The notes under the pieces: model-generated | What the model saw: only the letters and a program-made list of their open reading frames with translations | What the model was told of the DNA's origin: nothing | Database searches by the model: none | Position numbers and translations under genes: made by a program | Origin: a bacterium 336/3 | GTDB taxonomy: Bacteria > Bacteroidota > Bacteroidia > Cytophagales > Thermonemataceae | NCBI GenBank assembly: GCA_001281695.1 | Contig: LJIE01000001.1 | Coordinates: forward strand, 1,192,586-1,256,585 | DNA: 64,000 bases | Direction of reading: 5' to 3' | Shown: positions 45,097 through 53,931 of the stretch, in pieces | Position numbering within the stretch: the stretch's first letter is position 1 | How the letters are laid out: each line of letters begins with the position of its first letter

Positions 45097-46728
45097 ATGG
45101 CTCAAGTTGTTTTAATGCCAAAAATGAGTGATACTATGACTGAAGGTGTCATAGCTGTTTGGCACAAAAAAGTAGGAGATACAATTAAATCTGGTGATAT
45201 AGTGGCAGAAGTAGAAACTGACAAAGCTACTATGGACTTAGAAGCCTATGAGGGAGGAACAATTTTATACATTGGGGTAGATGCAGGAAAATCTGCTCCT
45301 ATTGATGGCATTTTGTATATTGTTGGTAAATCTGGTGAAGATTATCAGAGTCTTTTGGGTGGTGGTAGTACTAAAGTTGAAGTAAAAACAGAGCCTGTTG
45401 CTCAACCAATTGTTTCTGAGCCTGTTTCAACAGCTTCTGCACAAACAGTAGATACTTCAAACATCAAGGCGAAAGTAGAAAGAATGCCAAAAATGAGTGA
45501 TACCATGACAGATGGTGTAATTGTTGCGTGGCATAAAAAAGTTGGTGACAGCATCAAGGCTGGTGAATTGCTTGCAGAAATAGAAACTGACAAAGCAGTC
45601 ATGGAGTTAGAAGCTTACGAAAAAGGAACAATTTTATATTTGGGGGTAGAGGCAGGTGGAAAAGTAGCTGTAGATGATGTACTTTATATTATTGGTGAAG
45701 CAGGTGCGGATTGGCAAGCATTATTGAATGGAGGAACAAGTGTAAAAGCTACTCCAGCGAGTTCTAACCAAACAGTTTCGCAAAATAGTCCTCATAATCA
45801 AACTACGGTATCTGTTGTAAATACAGATTCTAATGGTCGTGTGAAGGCTTCGCCTTTGGCTAAAAAAATAGCTCAAGATTTGGGTTACGATTTGAGCCAA
45901 ATTCAGGGTACAGGAGATGGTGGCAGAATTACAAAAACTGATGTAGAAAATTTCAAACCTTCTACACAACCTCAGCAAACAAAATCGGAAGTTAAATCAG
46001 AAACAAAAGTAGAATCAAAATCTACAACAACCACCAATAATGGATTTGAGAGTTATGAGGAAATACCTCTTTCTCAGATGCGTAAGACTATTGCTCGAAG
46101 ACTTTCTGAAAGTAAATTTACAGCTCCTGAATTTTATTTAACTATTGAAATTCAGATGGATAAAGCCATACAGGCTCGCACTCGCATGAATGAGCTTTCT
46201 CCTGTGAAAATTTCATTTAATGATATTGTCATCAAGGCTGCTGCAATGGCTTTGAAGCAACATCCAAAAATTAACTCATCGTGGCTTGGAGATAAGATTC
46301 GAGTAAATCATCATGTTAATATTGGTGTAGCAATGGCTGTGGATGAGGGACTTCTTGTTCCTGTTGTTCGCAATACTGATATGAAATCACTTTCTCAAAT
46401 AGCAGGTGAAGTGAAAGATTTTAGTCAAAAAGCAAAGGATAAAAAATTACAACCAAAAGATTGGGAAGGAAGTACCTTTACAATTAGTAATTTAGGTATG
46501 TTTGGTATTGATGAATTTACAGCAATTATCAACCCTCCAGATGCGTGTATTTTGGCTGTGGGTGGTATCAAAGAAACTGTGATTGTAGAGAAAGGTGAAA
46601 TGAAAGTAGCCAATATTATGAAAGTAACCCTTACCTGCGACCATAGAGTTGTAGATGGGGCTACTGGAGCGGAGTTTCTAAAAACACTTAAGGCAAATGT
46701 TGAAGAGCCTATGAGAATGTTGGTTTAA
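45097..46728 (+). CDS. pdhC: pyruvate dehydrogenase E2 (dihydrolipoamide acetyltransferase)
   Basis: 543 residues. Two lipoyl domains are present with lipoylation lysines in VETDKATMDLEA (about residue 43) and IETDKAVMELEA (about 170). Linkers rich in Thr/Ser/Gln connect to a peripheral-subunit-binding domain (VKASPLAKKIAQDLGYDLSQ) and a catalytic acyltransferase domain ending in TCDHRVVDGATGAEFL with the active His. It is the core of the complex making acetyl-CoA from pyruvate. E1 and E3 genes are not adjacent. Confidence 0.93.
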   Translation: MAQVVLMPKMSDTMTEGVIAVWHKKVGDTIKSGDIVAEVETDKATMDLEAYEGGTILYIGVDAGKSAPIDGILYIVGKSGEDYQSLLGGGSTKVEVKTEPVAQPIVSEPVSTASAQTVDTSNIKAKVERMPKMSDTMTDGVIVAWHKKVGDSIKAGELLAEIETDKAVMELEAYEKGTILYLGVEAGGKVAVDDVLYIIGEAGADWQALLNGGTSVKATPASSNQTVSQNSPHNQTTVSVVNTDSNGRVKASPLAKKIAQDLGYDLSQIQGTGDGGRITKTDVENFKPSTQPQQTKSEVKSETKVESKSTTTTNNGFESYEEIPLSQMRKTIARRLSESKFTAPEFYLTIEIQMDKAIQARTRMNELSPVKISFNDIVIKAAAMALKQHPKINSSWLGDKIRVNHHVNIGVAMAVDEGLLVPVVRNTDMKSLSQIAGEVKDFSQKAKDKKLQPKDWEGSTFTISNLGMFGIDEFTAIINPPDACILAVGGIKETVIVEKGEMKVANIMKVTLTCDHRVVDGATGAEFLKTLKANVEEPMRMLV

Positions 46729-46750
46729 TAAATTAACAATGAACATATTG

Positions 46751-46790
46751 TAAACCTTCAGGATACACTGCTTTCTTGAAGGTTTATTTT
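46751..46790 (+). terminator. terminator after pdhC-like gene
   Basis: A perfect 10-bp stem TAAACCTTCA/TGAAGGTTTA (46751-46760 with 46777-46786) with a 16-nt loop and a following T run. It separates the E2 gene from the nonulosonate operon. Confidence 0.68.
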
Positions 46791-46806
46791 AATTTTGTGG
46801 TAAGCT

Positions 46807-47760
46807 ATGTTAGAAGGCAAATCTATTTTAGTAACGGGTGGTACGGGGTCTTTTGGTAAACATTTTATTGGGTATTTGTTAGAAAAATATCCCCAAATAA
46901 AAAAAATAATAGTGTTTTCAAGAGATGAACACAAACAATATGAAATGAAACATGAGTTTAAAAATCATACTTCATTAGAGTTTGTATTGGGGGATATAAG
47001 AGATTATGATAGATTGTTTTTTTGTCTACAAAATATAGATTATGTTATCCATGCTGCTGCTCTTAAACATATCCATATCGCAGAAGCGAACCCAGTAGAA
47101 TGTATTAAAACCAATATTTTGGGGAGTGATAATGTAATCAGAGCTTCTCAAGAACGAGGTGTAGAGAAGGTAATAGCTATTTCAACAGACAAGGCATCAT
47201 CACCAAGTAGTATTTATGGAGCAAGCAAATTGTGTGCAGACAAGCTATTTATTCATGCAAATAACTCAAAAACTCAATTTACAGTAGTTCGTTATGCCAA
47301 TGTATTTGGCTCTGTAGGTTCAGTAGTGCCATTTTTTTTACAAAAAGCAAAAGATAAGAAAATACCAATTACACATCCCGAAATGACTCGTTTCAGTATT
47401 ACAGCAGATGAAGCAAGCAAATTGGTTGAATATGCAATTTTGAATGCAGTTGGTGGAGAAATTTTAGTACCTAAACTACCTGTTTTTAAAATATTAGATT
47501 TAGCGGAAGCTGTTTGCTCTAATTGTCAGATAGATTATATTGGTATTAGGGCAGGTGAGAAAATTCATGAAGAAATTATATCACAAACAGATGCTCTTTA
47601 TACAACCGAAACGTCTAATTTGTATATCATAGGCAACGAAAAAACGCAAGATTTATACCTAAAACATTATAAAGGAGAAAAAGTATCTGAAAACTTTAGT
47701 TATAGTTCAGATAAAAGTAATTGGATACTTACTGTGGATGATTTAAAAAAACTACTCTAA
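46807..47760 (+). CDS. UDP-GlcNAc 4,6-dehydratase, PseB/CapE-like
   Basis: 317 residues, Polysacc_synt_2-type SDR. Motifs are SILVTGGTGSFGKHFI, VFSRDEHKQYEM, HAAALKHIHIAEANP, ISTDKASSPSSIYGASKL (active-site Thr/Asp/Lys and YxxxK) and RYANVFGS. The family (PseB, CapE, FlaA1) removes water from UDP-GlcNAc, usually with inversion at C5. It is the first gene of the nonulosonate operon; the next gene starts 4 nt later. A separate LegB-like dehydratase lies downstream, so this one may feed a second sugar. Confidence 0.88.
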   Translation: MLEGKSILVTGGTGSFGKHFIGYLLEKYPQIKKIIVFSRDEHKQYEMKHEFKNHTSLEFVLGDIRDYDRLFFCLQNIDYVIHAAALKHIHIAEANPVECIKTNILGSDNVIRASQERGVEKVIAISTDKASSPSSIYGASKLCADKLFIHANNSKTQFTVVRYANVFGSVGSVVPFFLQKAKDKKIPITHPEMTRFSITADEASKLVEYAILNAVGGEILVPKLPVFKILDLAEAVCSNCQIDYIGIRAGEKIHEEIISQTDALYTTETSNLYIIGNEKTQDLYLKHYKGEKVSENFSYSSDKSNWILTVDDLKKLL

Positions 47761-47764
47761 AACT

Positions 47765-48784
47765 ATGGCAGTACGTATTATAGCTGAGGCTGGTGTCAAT
47801 CATAATGGAGACATCCAAATAGCTCAAAAACTAATAGAAGTGGCTGCTCAGGCAGGGGCTGATATTGTCAAATTTCAGACTTTTCAGGCTGATAAATTGG
47901 TAAGTAAAAGTGCAAAAAAAGCTGATTATCAGATTGTAAATACATCAGATTCGCAAGAAAATACTCAATTACAAATGTTAAAAAAATTAGAATTGAGTAA
48001 AGAATCACATGATAAACTTATTACATATTGTCAAAAGCAAAATATTCAATTTCTTTCCACAGGCTTCGATTTAGAAAGCCTTGATTTCTTGCAAGACATC
48101 AATATTCCCTTGTTTAAAATCCCTTCAGGAGAAATTACAAATCTACCTTATCTCAAAAAAATAGCTTCTTTTGGAAAAGATGTAATACTTTCCACTGGAA
48201 TGGCGAATTTGGGGGAAATAGAACAAGCCTTGAATGTACTGACAAAATATGGAATACAACTTTCTGACATAACAGTATTGCATTGCAACACAGAGTATCC
48301 AACACCCATGCAAGATGTAAATTTAAGGGCAATGCAATCTATTCAGCAGGCTTTTGGAGTAAAAATAGGCTATTCTGACCATACGATGGGTATTGAAATC
48401 GCCATTGCTGCTGTGGCATTGGGAGCAACAGTCATAGAAAAACATTTTACATTGGATAAAAATGCTGATGGACCAGATCACAAGGCATCATTAGAGCCTG
48501 ATGAACTTAAACAAATGGTAACCTCCATCAGAAATATTGAACAGGCTCTTGGTAATGGAATTAAAAAACCATCTGATTCAGAACGTAAAAATATTGAAAT
48601 TGCTCGTAAAAGTATTCATTTAGCGAAAAATTTACCAGCAGGACATATCTTAACAGAACAAGATTTTATCATGAAACGACCTGCCAATGGAATTTCACCC
48701 ATGCTTTTGGAACAACTGATTGGTAGAACACTTATAAAAACTCAAGAAGAAGATTATCAACTTCAATGGACAGATATTGTATGA
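47765..48784 (+). CDS. legI: nonulosonic acid synthase (LegI/NeuB family)
   Basis: 339 residues. The NeuB TIM-barrel domain begins with IIAEAGVNHNGDIQIA; substrate and metal motifs are DIVKFQTFQADKLVS, FKIPSGEITNLPYL, HCNTEYPTPMQDVNL and GYSDHTMGIEIA, followed by a C-terminal antifreeze-like SAF domain (ENIEI-type ARKSIHLAKNLPAGHILTE). It condenses a 6-deoxy-diacetamido-hexose or ManNAc with phosphoenolpyruvate. HCNTEYPTP is the LegI/NeuB version rather than that of PseI. Its stop overlaps the next start (ATGA). Confidence 0.92.
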   Translation: MAVRIIAEAGVNHNGDIQIAQKLIEVAAQAGADIVKFQTFQADKLVSKSAKKADYQIVNTSDSQENTQLQMLKKLELSKESHDKLITYCQKQNIQFLSTGFDLESLDFLQDINIPLFKIPSGEITNLPYLKKIASFGKDVILSTGMANLGEIEQALNVLTKYGIQLSDITVLHCNTEYPTPMQDVNLRAMQSIQQAFGVKIGYSDHTMGIEIAIAAVALGATVIEKHFTLDKNADGPDHKASLEPDELKQMVTSIRNIEQALGNGIKKPSDSERKNIEIARKSIHLAKNLPAGHILTEQDFIMKRPANGISPMLLEQLIGRTLIKTQEEDYQLQWTDIV

Positions 48785-49887
48785 AAGTATGTGTATTGAC
48801 AAGCTCCAGAGCAGATTATGGCATATACAGACCATTGTTGCAAAAATTGAAAGAAGATGATTTTTTTCAACTTTCTATGATTGCCTTTGGAACGCATCTT
48901 TCACCCATACATGGCTATACCCTCTCTGAAATTGAAAAAGACGGTTTTGAAATAGAAGAGTGTGTAGAAAGTTTAATTTTAGGAGACAGTGCTGAAGCTG
49001 TTTCTACTGCTTTGGGTGTAACTATTACAAAATTTAGTAGTATTTGGAGAAAAAAACAGAAAAATACAGATTTGATATTTTGTTTGGGAGATAGATATGA
49101 AATGTTGGCTGCTGTACTTGCATCAGTACCTTTTAACATTCCAATAGCTCATATACATGGTGGAGAAACAACACTTGGAGCAATAGATAATAAATTTAGG
49201 CATAGTTTAACGCAATTAGCACAATATCATTTTGTATCAACGCAAGGTCATGCTGATAAAGTAATAGAAATGCTTGGTACAAATGAGAAAGTTTATAATG
49301 TAGGAGCATTGAGTTTAGACAATTTATTGACTTTAAAACGGTTATCAAAACAAGAATTTTTTCAAAAATATCAAATTGATATAGAAAAGCCTACAATATT
49401 ATTTACTTTTCACCCAGAAACAGTGTCTTTTAAGCGAAATGAAGCATATATTCAGGAAATTATTGAGGCATTAAAAATTCTAAAAGAAAAATACCAAATT
49501 ATTATTACCATGCCTAATGCTGACACAATGGGTTATATGATTCGTGAACATTTACAGAATTTTGCAAAAGGAAATAATAATATATTTGTAGTAGAATCTT
49601 TTGGAACTTTGGGATATTTTTCTGCCATACAACATTGTAGTTTTCTGTTAGGAAATACTTCCAGTGGCATTATTGAAGCTGCCTCTTTTGGAAAATACGT
49701 GATTAATATAGGTGATAGGCAAAAAGGGAGAGATGCAGGAAAGAATGTATGGCATTGTGCAATCCAAAAAGAAGAAATTTTAAGAAAAGTGGATGAAATC
49801 CAAAATATGGAACTTCTAACCAAACAAAATATTTATGGTGATGGAAAAGCAAGTGAGAAAATTATAAAAATTTTAAAAAATGAATAA
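48781..49887 (+). CDS. legG: hydrolysing nucleotide-sugar 2-epimerase (LegG/NeuC family)
   Basis: 368 residues from ATG 48781, which gives a 4-nt ATGA overlap with the synthase gene. Motifs are VCVLTSSRADYGIYRPLL, LGDRYEMLAA, HIHGGETTLGAIDNKFRHSL, FTFHPETVSF and GNTSSGIIEAASFGKYVINIGDRQKGR. The family inverts C2 and releases the nucleotide, giving the free mannose-type sugar used by the synthase. In the legionaminate route the substrate is GDP- or UDP-diNAc-bacillosamine. Confidence 0.92.
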   Translation: MKVCVLTSSRADYGIYRPLLQKLKEDDFFQLSMIAFGTHLSPIHGYTLSEIEKDGFEIEECVESLILGDSAEAVSTALGVTITKFSSIWRKKQKNTDLIFCLGDRYEMLAAVLASVPFNIPIAHIHGGETTLGAIDNKFRHSLTQLAQYHFVSTQGHADKVIEMLGTNEKVYNVGALSLDNLLTLKRLSKQEFFQKYQIDIEKPTILFTFHPETVSFKRNEAYIQEIIEALKILKEKYQIIITMPNADTMGYMIREHLQNFAKGNNNIFVVESFGTLGYFSAIQHCSFLLGNTSSGIIEAASFGKYVINIGDRQKGRDAGKNVWHCAIQKEEILRKVDEIQNMELLTKQNIYGDGKASEKIIKILKNE

Positions 49888-50494
49888 TATTATTATCATA
49901 GGCTATTCTGGACATGCATATGTGGTGGTAGAAACTTTTGAGTCTATGGGCAAAAAAGTTATAGGCTATTTTGATACAGAAGAAAAATTACAAAATCCTT
50001 ACTCCTTGAAATACTTAGGTATTGAAAATCAAAACAATATAGAGATTTTGTTAAAAAATTACGATTATTTCATAGCCATTGGAGATAACTACATTAGAGA
50101 AAAAGTTTATGAAAAATTAAGTTTTAAAGAAAAATTTGCTCAAGCTATTCATACAAAATCAATAATATCTAAAACAGTTCAAATGGGTCAAGGTATATTA
50201 GTTGCAGCAAATGTAACTATCAATGCTCAAACTCGTATAGGAGAAGGGGTTATTTGTAATACAAATTCAGTAATAGAACATGAGTGTATTCTTAAAAATT
50301 TTTGCCATATTGCACCCTCAGCGACTCTTTGTGGAAATGTGGAAATAGGCTTTAGAAGTTTTATAGGAGCAAATAGTGTTGTAAAACAAGGTGTTAAAAT
50401 TGGTGATGATGTCATTGTAGGGGCTGGGAGTGTGGTTTTAAAAGATATTCCAAATCATAGTAAAGTAGTGGGTAATCCATTGAGATTTTTATGA
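49880..50494 (+). CDS. NeuD/LegH-type sugar O/N-acetyltransferase
   Basis: 204 residues. The N-terminal Rossmann-like PglD_N domain (IIIIGYSGHAYVVVETFES) is followed by a left-handed beta-helix of hexapeptide repeats (VQMGQGILVAANVTINAQTR and then GEGVICNTNSVIEHECILK). The helix carries the catalytic-type His (IEHECI region) and GSVVLKDIPNHSKVVGNP at the C-terminus. In this context it most likely acetylates the 4-amino group of the intermediate made by the aminotransferase (LegH role). Overlap with the neighbours on both sides is 4-8 nt. Confidence 0.87.
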   Translation: MNNIIIIGYSGHAYVVVETFESMGKKVIGYFDTEEKLQNPYSLKYLGIENQNNIEILLKNYDYFIAIGDNYIREKVYEKLSFKEKFAQAIHTKSIISKTVQMGQGILVAANVTINAQTRIGEGVICNTNSVIEHECILKNFCHIAPSATLCGNVEIGFRSFIGANSVVKQGVKIGDDVIVGAGSVVLKDIPNHSKVVGNPLRFL

Positions 50495-51543
50495 AAAATT
50501 TTAATAAACATATTATAAATAATACATTTTCAATTAAACAAGCTTTAGAAAAACTAAATTCTTTCAATAGCAAAGATGATTTAACACTATTTGTTATTAA
50601 TGAAAATGAACAAATGATAGGAACTATTACAGATGGAGATATAAGACGAGGTTTACTGAATGGTAAAAATCTGAATAGCTCTGTTATGGAAATTATGTTT
50701 ACTCAGTTCAGATTTTTAGAAAAATTAAATTTGAGTTTAGATAAAGTTCAATACTTCAGAAAGTTAGAAATAAATTTTATACCAATTTTAGATGAAAATA
50801 AACGGATATTAAAGATATTAGATATTTCTGAAAATCAGTCCATTCTGCCTATAGATGCAGTATTAATGGCTGGAGGTAAAGGAGAAAGACTTAAACCTCT
50901 TACAGAGACTATTCCTAAGCCACTCTTGAAAGTGGGACAGAAACCTATTATTGAATATAACTTAGATAGATTAGAGCACTTTGGAGTAGAAAATATATGG
51001 ATTTCAGTTCGATACTTAGCAGAGCAAATTATGGAATATTTGGGGAATGGTTCAAATAAAAATTTAAATATTCAATATATTAAAGAAGAAAAACCTTTAG
51101 GAACAGCGGGATCTATTTCTTTAATAAATGATTTTAAGCATGATGTGGTTTTACTAATGAATTCGGATTTACTCACAAATATAGATTTTGAGGATTTCTA
51201 TAAAACTTTTATAGAAAGTGAGGCTAGTATGTGTATTGCAACTATCCCATATAAGGTAAGCATACCTTATGCAATTTTAGAAACAGAGAATCATGAAGTA
51301 TTGGATATTAAGGAAAAACCTTCGTATATTTATCAAGCAAATGCAGGTTTATATTTAATTCAAAGAAAATATCTGAATTTGATACCTCAAAACTCATTTT
51401 TTGATGCTCCGGATTTGGTCCAAGAATTAATAAAACTTGGTAAAAAAATTAGTTATTACTCAATTCTGGGTTATTGGTTAGATATAGGTAAACCCGAAGA
51501 TTATATCAAAGCTCAAGAAGATGTTAATCATATAAAGTTTTAA
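50491..51543 (+). CDS. CBS-domain nucleotidyltransferase (PtmE-like)
   Basis: 350 residues. Two CBS motifs in the first 115 residues (LFVINENEQMIGTITDGDIR and INFIPILDENKRILKILDI) precede a sugar-1-phosphate nucleotidyltransferase domain (VLMAGGKGERLKPLTETIPK, KPLLKVGQKPIIEYNL and NSDLLTNIDF). Campylobacter PtmE has this CBS-transferase layout and makes GDP-glucosamine, the entry point of the GDP-linked legionaminate pathway. That role is inferred here from the neighbours. Confidence 0.86.
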   Translation: MKNFNKHIINNTFSIKQALEKLNSFNSKDDLTLFVINENEQMIGTITDGDIRRGLLNGKNLNSSVMEIMFTQFRFLEKLNLSLDKVQYFRKLEINFIPILDENKRILKILDISENQSILPIDAVLMAGGKGERLKPLTETIPKPLLKVGQKPIIEYNLDRLEHFGVENIWISVRYLAEQIMEYLGNGSNKNLNIQYIKEEKPLGTAGSISLINDFKHDVVLLMNSDLLTNIDFEDFYKTFIESEASMCIATIPYKVSIPYAILETENHEVLDIKEKPSYIYQANAGLYLIQRKYLNLIPQNSFFDAPDLVQELIKLGKKISYYSILGYWLDIGKPEDYIKAQEDVNHIKF

Positions 51544-51545
51544 TA

Positions 51546-52280
51546 ATGAATATACTTGTAACTATTTGTGCTAGAGGAGGTTCAAAAGGTATTCCTCATA
51601 AAAATATAAAAAAAATAGCAAATAAACCATTAATAGCTTATTCTATCAATACTGCCTACAACTTTGCTAAATATATTAACCAACAGGGTTTTCATTTGGA
51701 TGTAGCACTCTCAACAGATGATATTGAAATCAAGAAAACTGCTGACCATTTTGGATTAAAAACGGAATACCTACGTCCAGAATATTTGGCTACTGACTCT
51801 GCTAGCAAAATAGAAACCATAGAACATCTATTGGAATATCATGAAAACGTTAATAATAAAAAATATGATTATACTTTAGATTTAGATGTTTCATCTCCCC
51901 TGAGAACTTTAGAAGATTTAAAAGAAGCTTTTGGTTTGATTCTTAATGATGATAAAGCAGTCAATATATTTTCAGTAAGTAATGCTCATAAAAGTCCTTA
52001 TTTCAATATGGTTGAAAAAAAAGAAAATGGGTATTATCATTTAGTTAGTGTTCCTTCTCAAAATATATATACTCGGCAGTCCAGCCCAATAGTTTATGAA
52101 ATGAATGCCTCTTTCTATTTTTATAAGCAAGATTTTTTTATAAACAAATATAAATCTGCTATTACAGATAAATCTTTGATTTATTTAATGAAACATCAAT
52201 GTTTTGATTTAGATACTATTGAGGATTTTGAATACATGAGTTTTCTCATAGAAAATAATAAACTAAACTTTGCAATTTAA
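51546..52280 (+). CDS. legF: CMP-nonulosonate cytidylyltransferase (LegF/NeuA/PtmB-like)
   Basis: 244 residues. The CTP-binding start is LVTICARGGSKGIPHKNIKK, followed by SIKNT-type PLIAYSINTAYNFA, STDDIEIKKTA, YTLDLDVSSPLRTLEDL and IYTRQSSPIVYEMNASFY. It activates the finished nonulosonate as CMP-sugar, the donor for a glycosyltransferase. Its start lies 2 nt after the preceding stop. Confidence 0.92.
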   Translation: MNILVTICARGGSKGIPHKNIKKIANKPLIAYSINTAYNFAKYINQQGFHLDVALSTDDIEIKKTADHFGLKTEYLRPEYLATDSASKIETIEHLLEYHENVNNKKYDYTLDLDVSSPLRTLEDLKEAFGLILNDDKAVNIFSVSNAHKSPYFNMVEKKENGYYHLVSVPSQNIYTRQSSPIVYEMNASFYFYKQDFFINKYKSAITDKSLIYLMKHQCFDLDTIEDFEYMSFLIENNKLNFAI

Positions 52281-52286
52281 GCTCAA

Positions 52287-53195
52287 ATGAATGTATTAAT
52301 AGTTGGGCTTGGTTCTATAGCACACAAACACATAGATGCTGTGCGAAAAATAAACCCTAATGCTTCTGTTTTTGCCCTTCGTAGTGGAAAAGTAGAAACA
52401 GAATATGTTGGAGTTTCAAATATTTTAGATATTAAAGAATTAAATGAAAAGCCTGACTTCATTATCATCTCTAATCCCACATACAAGCATAAAGATGCTA
52501 TTGATTTAGTTACTTCTGTAAATACACCTATATTTATAGAAAAACCTTTAGCCGAAAGTATAATTGTCGCTCAAGAAATACGTGAAAGTATAAATAGCAA
52601 AAATATTATTAATTATGTAGCTTGTAATCTCAGATTTCATCAATGTTTACAATTTGTATTCGATTATCTGAAAAATAATCAATTTATTATCAATGAAGTA
52701 AATTCATATTGTGGTTCTTATCTGCCTAATTGGCGACCTCATATTGATTTTAAACAAAACTACAGTGCTAATGAAGATATGGGAGGTGGTGTACATTTGG
52801 ATTTAATTCATGAACTAGATTATATTTATTGGTTTTTTGGACTTCCTCTAAAAGTAGATAAGTTTCTAAGAAAGAAGTCATCTTTGGGTATCAATGCTGT
52901 TGATTATGCTAATTACGTTTTAGAATACGAAAATTTTACAGCAAGTGTAATCTTAAATTACTATAGACAAGATACCAAAAGAACATGTGAAATAGTTTGC
53001 TCTGATAGGACTTTAATTATTGATCTACTTCATAATAATGTTAAACTAAATGATGAGCTATTATTTAGTAGTAATGAAAGAATTTCGGATACATATTTGC
53101 ACCAAATGAATTACTTTTGGAGTTGTATTAAAGAAAATAAACAAACACTTAATACAATTGATAATGCTTTAGATGTTTTAAAAATTTGTTTATGA
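52287..53195 (+). CDS. Gfo/Idh/MocA-family oxidoreductase
   Basis: 302 residues. The NAD-binding N-terminus is VLIVGLGSIAHKHIDAVRK and the family signature is FIEKPLAESI. A substrate domain follows with EDMGGGVHLDLIHELDYIYW. It is encoded inside the nonulosonate operon beside a PtmA-like gene, a position similar to the accessory PtmF-type gene in Campylobacter; the reaction is not predictable. Its stop overlaps the next ATG (ATGA). Confidence 0.85.
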   Translation: MNVLIVGLGSIAHKHIDAVRKINPNASVFALRSGKVETEYVGVSNILDIKELNEKPDFIIISNPTYKHKDAIDLVTSVNTPIFIEKPLAESIIVAQEIRESINSKNIINYVACNLRFHQCLQFVFDYLKNNQFIINEVNSYCGSYLPNWRPHIDFKQNYSANEDMGGGVHLDLIHELDYIYWFFGLPLKVDKFLRKKSSLGINAVDYANYVLEYENFTASVILNYYRQDTKRTCEIVCSDRTLIIDLLHNNVKLNDELLFSSNERISDTYLHQMNYFWSCIKENKQTLNTIDNALDVLKICL

Positions 53196-53923
53196 AAATG
53201 TTAGAAAACAAAATAATAGTTGTAACAGGAGGCAATGGTCTTTTAGGGCAAGAATTTATAAAAGATATTAGACAAGAGGGGGGGATAGCAATTAATATAG
53301 ATATTTATTATAAGCAACAAACAGATTTTATTTGCGATATAAGTGATAAAAAAAGTGTTGAAGGTACTGTGAATGAAATTATCAATCAATATGGTAAAAT
53401 AGATGGTTGGATTAATAATGCCTATCCAAGAACAAGTGACTGGGGCGTAAAATTTGAAGATATACCTGTTGAATCTTGGCAAAAAAATATAGATATGCAT
53501 CTTAATGGTTATTTCATATGTTGTCAAGTTATCTTGGAAGTGATGAAAAAACAAAACAATGGAGCTGTAATTAATATGGGGTCTATTTATGGTTTTTTAG
53601 GACCAGATTTCAGTGTATACCAAGGCACTAACATGACTATGCCAGCAGGATATGCTGCAATAAAAGGAGGAATTACTAATTTAACTCGTTATTTAGCATC
53701 TTACTATGGAAAATATAATATTAGAGTTAATTCAATATCACCAGGAGGGATTTGGGATAATCAGAACGAAATATTTGTAAACCGTTATATAGAAAAAATA
53801 CCATTAAAACGAATGGCTAAACCCATTGATATATCCCCTACGGCTTCATTCTTATTATCTGATAAGGCATCTTATATTACAGGGCATAATCTTGTCATTG
53901 ATGGAGGATGGTCTATTATATAA
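53192..53923 (+). CDS. short-chain dehydrogenase/reductase, PtmA-like
   Basis: 243 residues from ATG 53192 (4-nt overlap with the upstream stop). The cofactor motif is VVTGGNGLLGQEFIKDI. Asn-Asn-Ala (WINNAYP), catalytic Ser in NMGSIYGFLGPD, Tyr-x-x-x-Lys as YAAIKGG and a C-terminal DGGWS complete the classical SDR set. PtmA of Campylobacter is an SDR of this kind in the legionaminate cluster. The substrate here is inferred only from context. Confidence 0.87.
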   Translation: MKMLENKIIVVTGGNGLLGQEFIKDIRQEGGIAINIDIYYKQQTDFICDISDKKSVEGTVNEIINQYGKIDGWINNAYPRTSDWGVKFEDIPVESWQKNIDMHLNGYFICCQVILEVMKKQNNGAVINMGSIYGFLGPDFSVYQGTNMTMPAGYAAIKGGITNLTRYLASYYGKYNIRVNSISPGGIWDNQNEIFVNRYIEKIPLKRMAKPIDISPTASFLLSDKASYITGHNLVIDGGWSII

Positions 53924-53931
53924 AATTGTTT

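Noticed and set aside
45130-45660. Internal DNA similarity within the E2 gene
   Set aside because: Explained by the two lipoyl domains normal for many pyruvate dehydrogenase E2 proteins.
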